64,000 bases of DNA. Source: Chromera velia (taxonomy: Eukaryota > Sar > Chromeraceae). The translations under genes and the position numbers were made by a program. Positions 49,200 to 61,666 of the stretch are shown piece by piece. Below the pieces are notes generated by a model. It was not told the DNA's origin, did no database searches, and saw only the letters and a list, made by a program, of their open reading frames with translations. The DNA lies in assembly GCA_018398765.1 (NCBI GenBank), contig JAHBMJ010001240.1:1-64000 (forward strand), read 5' to 3'. The number at the start of each line of letters is the position of its first letter. Positions within the stretch are counted from its first letter, which is position 1.

Positions 49200-50060
49200 G
49201 CACAGACTTGCAAGTCGAAGCAGGTAATGGTACACAGAACTTCTCACTAGAACCCACGTCTCCTTCGAACTGTCTCTGTCTCCTGCTGTCTCTGACAGTC
49301 TCCCGCGAAGTTCCGCCCCAGAAAGGTGCCCCAGAAAGGTCTTCTCGTTCAAGGCTGAAAGGACTGGCCTGAATGTCCTGAATCCTTTTTGCGATTGGCG
49401 GTGATGAATGCCTCAGAAATTTCGATGACCTTCGAGTCCCACTTCGGGCTCATCCGCGTCTCTACTTTGTGCATGTCTTCAGCCTGCATGCACTCTCCGC
49501 GTGTGCATGGCCGTCTCCTTTGAACCTGCATGCACTAAGAGCCGATTTCAGAGCCGATTTCGGTATCTGTGTCGAATTAACGCCAAGGAAAAGCAATAAT
49601 CATTTGCATTTCATGCAGCTGAAACTGCATAGGCCATGGCATGTCCGTTTTGGTCCTGTGCGCACCGATACGGAAAAGGGGGCCACGGCACGCATCCCGT
49701 AGGTTGATCGTCGATGTGCATGTGTCGGTCTTTTCTGCCTCCCTGCATAACTGAATTCACAGCTTCTTAAAGCCGATCACTCAATTCCTCCTGTCTATAT
49801 ATATAGAGGCGCCAAATGTGTCAAACAAGAACCAGAAGTCCCGCAGCATTCCTCTTTTGGCTGTGAAGAGAAATGAAAGAATGAAATCCCCACTACACCG
49901 ATCTGATTTGCCTATATAGGTCCTGCAGTTGAATGCACAGACGCAGACCCAGGCACCCTCTCTTCTTTCTGTCGGGTGCTCACCAAACATTGGCGTGCTT
50001 GTAACAAAGGGTGAAACATTTGTTTAAGAGACCACAGACGCAGAAAGCCGGCCTCTATCA
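49200..50060. other. Divergent intergenic region between GPx-like and sushi-protein genes
   Basis: Both neighbours start at the edges of this 861-bp region and are transcribed outwards. It has a tatatatata-like patch at 49796-49804 and repeated tgcatgca words at 49484-49532. No coding sequence is supported. Confidence 0.45.
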
Positions 50061-53000
50061 ATGTTCATACAAGGACTTGTCTTCTACCTACTGGTGGTCA
50101 GTCAACATCCGCACAGTTTTTCATTCCCTCATTCATATACCTCAAGTCAACGCAATCTCCGACTCTCTGTTTGCAGCAGCTCTGCCAGACCGCCGTGGAG
50201 GTACCAGAGCAGCCTCAAAGTAAGTCAGGAGGGGGGCTGGGTGGGTCTTCAGAGCAAATGTGTGAGACGCATGCATGACAGCATGCATTGTCGCTCTGAT
50301 TGTGTGCACACTTGATGATGACTGCAGCAATCAGATGGGGGTCGGACAAGTCCACTTTGACACTGTCCTCTTCGGGGACAGTGGAGAAATGGAGAGCGCT
50401 GAGCAGTGAGTACATGCCGGAATTCGAAGAAAGCGCGGGGTTCGAGCCTCTGAAGGGAAAACTCTCATTCAGGTCAGTCAGACTTTCCGGAGTCAGTGCA
50501 TGGAGTCAGAGGAGCGAAATGGGCCTCCATGATCCTGTATGCGCCTGCCTTCATGTATTGAGCGCGCGCTGTGACAGGGCCTCTTTTCGTCCCTCTCTGC
50601 AGCCTTGAACTTCTCGAGTGTTCCGTGCGTTCACGAACATACAAGTACCTATATATGCATGCATATATTCACACATGATATGCAGTCGGGGCCTTACGTT
50701 TGCTCCCCACCTGGTGGCAGGAAGTGACGGAGATGCAGAGGCTGAGATGGAAAGTTCGTGTATGCGGACAGGGGCGGTCCTTCCGGAACTCATGCAGGTG
50801 GAGACTGTGTCGGGGGTGTCGTCGGAAGCTTGCAAGTGGGGTGCGGGGTTTGTGCTGCTAATCTCTGTGGGCTTCTCCGAGGAGGCCAGACTACGGGAAC
50901 AGGTCCTCTTCGACAACGGCAACGGCCTCAGAATTCTGACCGTGCCTCTGGAGGAGGACCGACTCGACGCAGAGAGGGTGTGTCTGTGTTCGTGTGTGTG
51001 TGTGTGTGTGTTTGTGTGTGTGTGTATGTATTTGCGTGTATTTGTGTGTATGGGCGTGTATGTGCGTGAGCGTTCATGGTGGGTTCGTGTGCACATGTGT
51101 ACGTGAGGGGGAGTGAATGCACATTTGTCTTCTGGGCCTTTTCCTTCACCCGCGCCTGCGTTGAGACCCGTTTCCGTCTATGTGTACGAGCTTCGCTGTC
51201 GGCCTGTCTCTAACAAGTCTCCCAAGAAAAAGTGGGGTGGGCAGCGTTTTGTTTTCATAAATCCCCGTTTTCCCCTGTTCTTTATGTTTCTCTATCTGTC
51301 TGTCTGCCTGCCTGCAGGATCTGGTCCATGTGGGGGTTGAGTGGAAAGAGGACCCACGGGAAGTGTTTGCAGTGCGTGCGTGTTTCGGTCGCGCCCAGGT
51401 GTTGATTTTTTCCTTCCTCCCCTGCCGAGGCGGTTTGAGGATTGACGTGTTCAAACAGAAGGGGAGGGATTCATTGGCAGCACTCGAGGGAACATCCGGC
51501 CAGATGTACGCTCTGGTAGACCCTGTGGACGCTCGGAAGGTGGAGGTGGAGGGACGGTGGTACCTTGGGTGTTCCAACAAGGGAGAGAAGGGATTCCACG
51601 GGGTCATGTACGGTCTCTCCTTCGCAACAATGACAGGTCGGCGAAACAGGATTTGGCGTTTCTGTGCTTGGACGCTCGGGAACAGTCTTATGATGAAAAC
51701 AGGGAAGAAAACCAATGCACTTTTTCTACAGACTGCCGGAACTTTGAAATCTCTGTATCAGACGGGTACATTTGTAAGTCATGTTACTTGAAGACGATCA
51801 TTGTTTTTTTACACCAGAAGGAGTTGAAAAACCATCGTTCCTCATGTATTTGCAGGAGCCCTGTCCCCGGAGCTTCGTCAACTCCGAATCATCGACGAGC
51901 TCCGGTCCCTCCGTTCGTCTGTTGGTCAGGAACTTTTCTGTGGAGACGGACAAGTGGACTCGACAGAAGACTGCGACCCAAATGCGCCTCTCTCTACTGA
52001 GGGGGGAAGCGCGTCTGGGTGCAGTTGTGCGTGTGCATCGACTTGCCCTGCGTTTGAATTGACAGAGGCCCACACGCAGATTCTAGAGTCCAGTGGGGGG
52101 AAGGACTCAGGGGACTGGAGAAAGATCGGGTGCCTTCAGGTGGGAATAAAGGGGAGGGGAGGGGTTGGGACTGTTAGCCGGGAGGGATATGAGCGGGGCT
52201 GTTGTTTCTTTTTTGCCATTTGCTGTGCATCTTGTTTCTTTTTTACCGTGTCTTTTTATCGATTTGTTGTTGAGAGTGCGTAAGCTTACTCGCTTTCTTT
52301 GAATTCAAGCTCATAAGCTTCAATTGAAGAATAATCATTGGTCTTTCTTTGTCTCTGCAGGGGTTTGGCAGCGAGGACCCGACAAGCGATTCCGCTCTGG
52401 TTTTCTGTAAGGATGGAGCGTGGGAGAAGTCCCCCTTCAGGTGCAAGCGCAATTGTGCGGGGACCTTCCAACCTCCCCCCCACCTTCTGGTGACAGGAGC
52501 AGTGAACTCAACGCGACACCACACAGTCCTGGAGATCATGTGTGAAGGCACGCGGTCCCCTGCAGCTGGTCACCCTCTCTCTAGCACTGTGGCCTGCGTT
52601 GACGGTATCTGGACCCCCCCCTTGATCCAGTGCTTCAAAAAGTGCCCGGACTTTCCTTCCCTTGGCGACGCGTATGTCCAGTCCTCCGCATTTTCGAATT
52701 TTCAGGTCAGAAATTCGCAAAGTCTTTCTGGATTGTGACTGTGGAGTGTTGAATTGAGTGATGGATGGAGCTTCTCACAAAATGCGTTGGCATTCACAGA
52801 TGAGATCGGCAAGAGGGCGCTGGGACAATGAACAATGCTTGGACAACTTTGAAATTGGTTCTCTGGATTTGGCAGGTTCCCCGATGTCTTCGACTCTTTG
52901 ATGACTCCTCCCTCATTCCTCGTACCCTTGCTCAATATTTTTGTATCGCCGCTTAAAACCTGCAGGTGGAGGGTCACCTGAGGCATGGGCACACCGTGAC

Positions 53001-56000
53001 GATCGAGTGCAATTCTGCAGCAGGATACGAGGCCGGCAGGCGGTCCAACGAAATTCGCATCTCCAAGGAGACGGAGGATATCGTCTGCATAGACGGAGAG
53101 TGGTCCCCGCGATCGCTCGAGTGCTCAGGTCGGTCGATTGGTCACGTAGGGGGTTTCAACAAAAGGAGAAAACAGAAACTAAGATTCGAGGCGTTATGAA
53201 TGAAATGACTCAGGGCCCCTTACCGATTTGGAGAAGGAAACATCGAATGCCAAACTTATCGTCAAATAATAAGTCATCTAGTAGGCCGTATGCAAGTTTT
53301 TGGAGTCATCAAGGTCAAGTACCCCCTTGTGAGCGTCTTCGATACACAACGTATGTGAATTGGTTGTTTTCTTTTTGACGTGCATGCAGCGTTGTGCCCT
53401 GTGTACGAGAAGCCCATGTCTCCCTACCGTCTTGTAACAAGAGAGGACGCGTTGCCGGAACTTCGGAAAAACGGAGACGCCGTGAAAGTGGCGTGCATCG
53501 AGGGTGCTTCTCCTGTGGGGGGCCTGAAGGAAGAGGACGTTCTCTGTGTGGGCAGCCAGTGGGCCGAGTCCCTCCTCGAGTGCGCACGTGAGTCGGTCCC
53601 CTGATTTTGTGGGTCTGTCTGGCTGTCTGTCCATGTGTCTCGCTCGCAGCTCAGTGGATCGAGGGAGAGTTTTGAGGCAGATTGTTTTGTTTGCGCCGGC
53701 AAAACCTGAATGAGCGCAACCTTGAGACGCAGGTATTGTTCTCGGTTTCAGTGCGTTTTGTTTTTTTGCAAGTCGCCGCTTTTGTCTTCATATTGTCCTT
53801 TCATCCTTTCTCTTTTCTCCCTGATCGTTACATAATTGTTTTGCACTGTTTTTATGTGCAGTGGATTGTCCATCGGCAGACAACTTCCCCTTTCCCCCCG
53901 AGTTCCCAAAAGAACACTACGAGCTTCAGTTTGGGGGGTCTCACCACGGAGACAAGTCTTCCATCAAGTGCAAGGAGGGCTTCGGGAGGCCGGGGGCTGT
54001 GGAGGAAGTCCAGTGCCTCTTCGGAGCCTTCGAGGAGACCTCTCTGCCCTGCGATGCCAACTGCCCCCATTTTGACGTCTCGTCTTTGGGGGAGTCAAAG
54101 AGGTCGGTTGAATAAAAAGGGCACATAGTGTGAAGTCGCGTTGTTGTTTGACCTGTAGAGATTTATGAGTACATGTACTGCGAGTAGTCAGCTCACTTAG
54201 GTGTAACACGCGCGCAGGATGTAACTCTATTCGGACACAGACGAAAGAGCCAAGCTCAACTGGCTTTTTGAGGTTGTAGTTTATTTCAGGCGAACCTTGA
54301 TTTAAACTGTTTTTCCCTTTTCTTGCATTGTGTCTATCAACAGGCTGACTTCGGAGAGTGCCTCTGCTCACGGATCTGTCCTGGCCGGGGCCTCTCTGAC
54401 AGTGGAGTGCGCGAGTGGGTGGACTCCTGCGGGAGCCGCTGCTGAGGAGACGATTGTGTGCAGAGACGGACAGTGGACAGAGGCGTCTCTTGAGTGCACA
54501 AGTCAGTTGGTTCGTGCTGTGTCTGTCTGTAGGACTTTTACTGCGTCAGCAGAGCAATTGAAGATTGTCAACCAATCTGTTTACTCATCTGCTTTTGAAA
54601 GAAATGTTTTTCAGTGGAAAGAAGCAAAAGTGGATTTTTGAAGGTTGAACGTATTGCATTGTCTTCGTGTGACTGTCACGTCTCCTGCACAGAATCAAGA
54701 CGATTGGGCAGTCAGAAGCGCCTTTGGAAAGACATCGAGACGGCAGAATCACAAATGAATACCCCTGAGATTACATTTGAATTTTTTCATGATTTTTGTT
54801 CAGAGAATTGCGAGACGGCGCAGCTCACCGCCCGCATGAAGACGGCGGAGGGTGTGGAGGTCTACTCTGTAGAGTACGCAGCCTCCACTGGGGAGGTCCT
54901 CTCGAAGTTGCCTGACACTCTAACATTCGGGGAACAATTCAAAATCAGGTCGGTGGCTCTCGCTTTCTCTCAGACGGGTCCTGGTGAAAAGGGAATTTGT
55001 GACAACCTCCCCTTGCTAGACCTTGCTCTATGTCCAGATCAGCTTGTCATCCTCGCAAAACACTTGTATTTGTATACATGGCGCGATCTTGAGCTCCCTC
55101 TTCCTTCAAATAAACCAAATCAATGATTCAAGCAAGTAAAAAGCGAAAATCTGTCTATTTCTCCTTGCAGGTGCAACGCGGAGGCAGGGTACTCCTCTTC
55201 AGACGGCCACGGGAGTGCGTTTGAGGTGATGACCTGTATGAGCGAGCCTCAGTTCCTTCAGGGGGAGAGCTCGCCCTTCCAGGGAGTCACCCAGTTCTCC
55301 GAAGCTTCGCTTACCTGTGAGAGTCAGTCCATCAGTCAGTGCGTCGGAGAAAAATCCAGAAAAAGTTTCCTTTGCTCTTAGAATGTTGAACTCGAACAAA
55401 ACTCGAAGCCTTCTCTTCCACAGGACAGCTCGTGCTTGAAGTCAATGATGTGTCAAATTGACCTTTACGAACGTTTTGATCTAGGCTTGAATACAAGGAC
55501 CCCAATATTCAATTGGCGCTTCTCCGCTTCCCACTGCAGGGATGTGCATCCTGTCCGACCTCCACGAGGTCCTCGCCTCCCACGCCTACAGGGTGACCTT
55601 CAGGGAGGCCGAGAGCACAGAGTTTGTTGAGGCCTCCAAACTCTCTATGCCCAAACTCGACCCAGAGGTCAGTCAGTCAGTCAGTGAGATGAATTAAGTG
55701 AGACAGACAAAGTCTTGCAAGAACAAGCATGAAGGAAAGAGACCCATGCAAAGCTTCCAATGAGAAGATTGTCCTCATCAATCATCCACTCACTGTCTGT
55801 TTATGTCTGCATGGTTGATTGCTTGCCTGCCTGTCTTGTTACCCTTCTCTGTTCCTCAAGCCCGGAAAAGACGACAGAGGCACTCCAGAATTGTCTACAT
55901 TGGAAATGTTTTGACAGCCTGCGTGTGAATGCAACTTCCCCTAACTCTGCATATGACCAACCCGTCTTTCGGACTGCTGCAGGGAGAGGTCCACATCATC

Positions 56001-59000
56001 TGCGAGGACGGGTTTGCTGCTGCTCTCCTAGGAGAAGAAGGGGAGGACGGGGAGAGTGTTGAGGCGGACACTAGAGAGGAGACGTTGAAATGCTCTGGGG
56101 GGAATTTCTCGGAGAGGACTCTCCAGTGTGGGGGTCAGTTGGAACAAGAACAAACAGGCACTTCATCATACAGATGATTTCGTCGTAGCAAGAGGCATTT
56201 CATTTCGTTCAGTGAGTTTTGTTTTTGTTTGGAGTGTCCTCCAGAGAGACGCTGTGAGAGACAGCCCCCAGGTTTCTGGAAGAGTTGAGCTTGATGATCT
56301 AACGATGCCCAAAAAACTCTTTTTTTCCTTTCATTGGAGGTCCGCTAAAGGAGTTTTGGCATCTCCACTTTGAGCTTCTCATGCATCAATGAAACTGCTT
56401 TCGTTTGCAGAGAGATGCGAGGAATTCACGGAACTAGAGCACTCCCCTCTGTACGAGGTGAAGGGTCACGGCCACTCTCCGGGCAACCAGAGACACATCT
56501 CCTGTGCTCCCGGCAGTTCTGCCATCAGAGATTCCTTCGGACTCGCACGGAGAGAGGAGAGCGTCGCCTGTGTGGGAGGCGAGTGGACTCTTCGGACGAT
56601 CGTCTGCAAACGTCCGTCATTTAGTCTGTTGGGCCACTCATGAATTTCTTCTCTTCTGTGTAGTGATCTCAACAAATGCAGCCCTGGGTGCAAGTTTGCG
56701 TCTGCAGTGCAAAAAAAAGAAAGAGAGACATAGGAAGCAATGGACGAAAACCTTCCAAAAATCATTTCCCCTCTAGGGCCTTACTCTGTCAGCCCAAGTA
56801 GTTTTAAAAACGCAATTTCGTTCTTATGGGTTCTGCAGAGGACTGCACGTTGTCCGAGCTCCCCAACGCACGGGAAGGCTACGTCTCCAAGCTGATAGAG
56901 GGCGGGGTGTCAAACGAGAAGGGACAATTCTCTCACGGGGCCGTTTGGGCTTTCGAGTGTGCCGGTGGATTCTCTCACGTGAGGCCTCCTGGATCACCCT
57001 ACACACCGGGGAGACAGGTGAGTCAATACATAACGTGTTCATACGCGTCGCTAATGGTTTCGGAGTTCTCTGTTTGTATGAAATCCAGGCTCCCTTCGGG
57101 TAGATAGAAGGACTGTTCTTTTTATCCGTCCGATATCTTCCTCAGGTGTGTTGCATCTTAAGGGAGAACAGCATTTCTTTCTGTGCAATCTGCACGAACG
57201 TTCCCAGATTTCTCCTTGCTGTTGTCCTTGTCCTTTTACTTCTCTGTTCTGTCTGCCTGCAGGATATTCGGTGCCAAGATGGGCGCTTTGATCCTCTGAC
57301 GATGCTCTGCATGCGTCAGTTAGCTGGCTCCATCGTGTTTTTCTGTTCTCGCGTGTGTGGAGATGTCCGCAGAAAGAAAGAAATACCGAAGCAGAAATGA
57401 AACGACATACACAGAGTTTACTTCTCATCTATTGCCTGCGATCCTTTAGAAGGGCATTCATCCTCAGTCGTCAGCTCATTTGCCTCGCCCCCCATTCTCC
57501 AGAGAGCCTGGCCTGGTTGGACTCAATGACTGTTCCCTCAACGCTGTCTGTCTGTTTCCCTTTCTCATGCAGGCACGTGTGGACGATTTGGGAATCCCGA
57601 TCCGACACTGTACGTTGTGGAGGAGCCCCAGGGATTCGGTGGGGGGGTCCATGGGGACTATATTCAGTTGAAGTGCGCCGACGGTGCCTCGATCTCTTAT
57701 GGGAATGAAGAGGACAAGATCTTCTGCTTCGATGGCACGTGGGAAGCTCGGACCGTTGCCTGCACACGTGAGTCTCTTGGGGGCTGGCAGGGGTACACGT
57801 ACAGAGCAGAGAGCCGTCAGGCGCGGATCGATCATCATAGAGAGGCAGGGATGAAGTACTCGGGGTGGTGCATTGATTTCCAACATCCTCCTTTTGAAAA
57901 CGCATGATTGAGGCAGTTTTGGGCAGCGGATAGAGACAATTCGAGTGTAAGGCGTCACCGGATGATGCCACAATTGACCTTCTCTTCTTCTGTTTGGTGT
58001 TACATGCAGAGAACTGCCCACCCTTCCGCTTTCCACGAGATGCAAGTCCAACAAGGCGGAGGTATCTGTTGGACCACTCGCACCTACCGGTCCGATACCA
58101 ACATGATATGAGGTCAGTCAGCTTGCTTCTCTCTCTGCATGATGTGTGGATGCCGTAGGGTCTTCCCCGACTTCGGAGTAGGCACAGAAGAATTCAGATA
58201 TTCTCTGCAGGGCATCCCCTGTCCTTAATTGTCTCTTTGCATGCCGAGCGAGGTTAGCACGTAGGGTTGGTTCAAAAACCAGACGTCCTACCTAAAAGTC
58301 CGATACAGATAGAACGCCTCATTCCAAATGTGTGCACAGCTTCTTGCCCTTAATTTTCTTACCTGAAGGTTTGTCTACAACCTCCAGCGAAGAACAGAGT
58401 AGCTGACCATGTGCATTTGTTTGCTTTGCACGCGCATGCAGGTACGTTGACAAAGACCCTCTGGTGACTCCCCTCCCTCACGGCTCAAGCGTGCGCATCT
58501 CGTGCAACTCCGACGAACTCTTCGCGCCTGCACAGGGGTCGCCTTCACATGCAACGGCAGTCTGCGTGAGTGGACGCTGGACGCTTCCAGGGATCGTCTG
58601 CAGAGGTATTCCCTCCTTCTGCATTACAGACTCCAAATATGTAGGCGTGACTGCCCGAGTGGAAGTTATAAGCTCCTGGTCTTTTTTGGTGTACCCGCAA
58701 GAGTCATACAGAAGGTTGCGATCGATTGTGCTCTTATGACATTCTTTGTTTTGTGCATAAGAATGCTGGACTTAATTCCATTTTCCGTTTTGCTTTTGCT
58801 CACGTACACCCTGGTGTCTCGGATTTGTTTCTGCAGAGACCTGTGGAGAGTTGACCGAGACAACATCAGATCCCAACAGATACTACGACATTGAACGGGA
58901 AGTCATCAGCAACAGCACGAACAACACAAACACAAACGAGACCACTCTCGTGAATGGAACCGAGCCTCTGCCTGAGGGATCGATGCCGACAGACTCATCA

Positions 59001-60297
59001 GATTCTTCCTCCTCCATTTCTGGAGGAGAGGATGATGACTTCGGATCTGAGGAGCATGAGGGTGACCAGCTGGTTTACGATGAAGCTGTTGGCATTCGAA
59101 AGGGAGGAGGGCAGGGGGAGGATGAGGGTGAGGGTGAAGGCACAGCATTTATCCAGACAGAGGGAGGAGCACTGAAGGAGAGGGGCATGGGGGGAAGGGG
59201 ACACCATTCACACTCTCACTCACATCGACACTCACATGCACACTCAATTCACAGAGGCACCCACGGCGCTCATCTGCTGTCTCACCACCGCCACTCCTCC
59301 CACCTCGGATCATCTGCAAAGAATGCAAAGCACCGCCAAACAAAACAGGGCATGGAATCAGTCGCTGCCCATTGGGAGTGGACGGCCGTGGGTGGGCTCC
59401 ATGGTCGGCACAAGGATTCTCCTGAAGAGGGAGAGACAGAGGAGGGAAGTCTTCCTCCTGAGACCACAGACACGTCAACTGAAGGGGGCACGAGCACCAC
59501 AACAAGCACTACTACCACAATTCCCGTCACAAGCCCGGAAGGGGAAACCGCGCCAAGTGAGGGAGAATCGCCCGATGAGTTTGACTCCGACACCGGCACC
59601 CCTGCCGTCCCACTGAATGAAAGTGCAATCTCAAACTCTACTGCGTCCACCAACAGCTCTACTCTGCCCCCACTGATTCAAGATGCAGCAGGAATGGCGA
59701 ATTTGACTGCAGAGGAAATCAGTCGGCAGGAGGAATTGTTGAAGGAGATGAAAGAAGAGGAAGAAAAAGCACCCAAAGTGCCCATTGATTCCACAGCAGA
59801 AGCATACGGAGTTCGAACAGACCCTGAAGGTGTTTCTGTTTTGCCTCCAGGGGTCACCCCCACACTCAGCAGAGACCCGTATCTTGTAGACGTCCACGGA
59901 GAAAAGCGAGAGGCTCCCTTTGCGTCCATTTCTATGAACTGTGCGAGTGGTTGGGGTCCCGCTGCGGGTGTCGAACCTGCAGAGGTCAACTGTCGAGACG
60001 GCCAGTATTCCTTCCTCCAACTCGTCTGCGTCCCGGACTGTCTAAAGACCCACTTCCCCCTCTATTCACCCATCAAGCCCACAGCCGCATACCTCAAAGA
60101 CCCTGAGGGCCTGTACCCCGGCCACTGGGACGGTCTCCCTCTTCACCACAGGTCCATGTACACTGTCGGGTGCACGCCGGGCCACGAGCCCTGGCCAGGA
60201 TCTGCAGACCCCTGGGAGGAGGACCACATGATCTGCGCGTTTGGGAACTTCTCGGTGATGTCGATTGACTGCCAGAAGACATGTTTTCGGTCAGGAA

Positions 60298-60328
<31 letters not shown>

Positions 60329-61627
60329 CGCAGGCTGGGAGGCTGGCAGGCAGGCAGGCAGGCAGATTTACACTCTGGAAAACTCCAACACAGAAAAACC
60401 CACCGAACGACGGACCGATGGAAAGGACAGAGTGACGTGACCGGGCACAAGTATGCATCCATGACGCATTTCCTGGGTGAGCTTCTCAGTCTATGTACTA
60501 GTGAATGCAAAGCAGCATGTTTCAGACAGTCACCTCTCCCCCAAGACAAACGTTGAAGGAAGTTGACAACGGAGGAGTTCCCGATGCTCCCTTCTGAGAC
60601 TGGCTTCAACACGATTTATTCTTCTTTCTGTTTCAAATAAGCAGGTCGGAGCTGGGTCAGCGCACGGTGAAGTGGGGCAACTCTGCGAACTACCTGATCG
60701 AGACGCCCCAGGACTGTGGAGATCTCAGCTGTGAGAAGCCTGGAGGGAAGGTGACGCTGGCGTGCTCCTCCTCCACACGCTCGCCTTCAGGGGCAACTCG
60801 ACAGGACCTCGTGTGCTTTGACGGGGACTATCAGGAGCCCTCAATCAGATGTTATTGTCAGTCGGCCTAGCTCTTTTGGGCCATTCTCTCTTCTTCTCTT
60901 TTTTTCCCTTTCATTTTGCGACGAACCTCGGTTGAGCGCAGAGGCTTTTTTAATACTGATGCAGCTTGGGAAAAAGAGTTTTTTAAATGCTCGAAGCACG
61001 TCGACATTCGGTGTCCGCGACTTGTGTAACACTTCCAGAGAGCATATGGAAGCCCTACTATAACTATTGGTTCTGAGCATTCTCGTCTGTTTGTTTAGAA
61101 CAAGAGTGAGACACGGCGACCAAACGGTAACAACATCTAGACTCATGGTTCGTGTGTTTCGTTCCACGCAGCTGAATGCCCTACGTACACACCCCAGGAG
61201 GGAATGCGCATCGCCTCTGGGTCCTCTACCCTCCCTCTGGCACGCATGGAGCTGGGCTGCGTTGAGGGCTGGTCCTCTCGGTGGCTTCATGTGGACGAGG
61301 AACCTCTGATTGACCAGACTGAGCTAAGAGAGATGGTCAAAGACCCAGAGGCTCTCTCGTGTCTGGCTGGGGCGTGGGAGAAGAAAACACTTCAGTGCTA
61401 CCGTCAGTCAGTCAGGCAGAAGACAATCAGGTGAACGATAGATTTTTTTTTTGTAGATTAGTCAGGAGGAAGAGGCAGTCGGAGTTTCTGCATGTAAGAA
61501 AAGGGTGAAGTTCGTTTGTCTACATTCTATCTGTCTACAACACTCAGTGCTTAGCAAGCTTGAAGTGCGATCTGAAATCTCGCGTATTGTCTGGCTTGTT
61601 GAAACTTGTCCTCTCTCTCTCTCTCTC

Positions 61628-61666
<39 letters not shown>

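Noticed and set aside
50408-50412. Alternative early donor in sushi exon 3 (GAGCA|GTGAGT)
   Set aside because: It is phase-compatible with the next exon in a different frame, but that frame does not connect to exon 2. The donor at 50472 keeps exons 1-4 in one frame.
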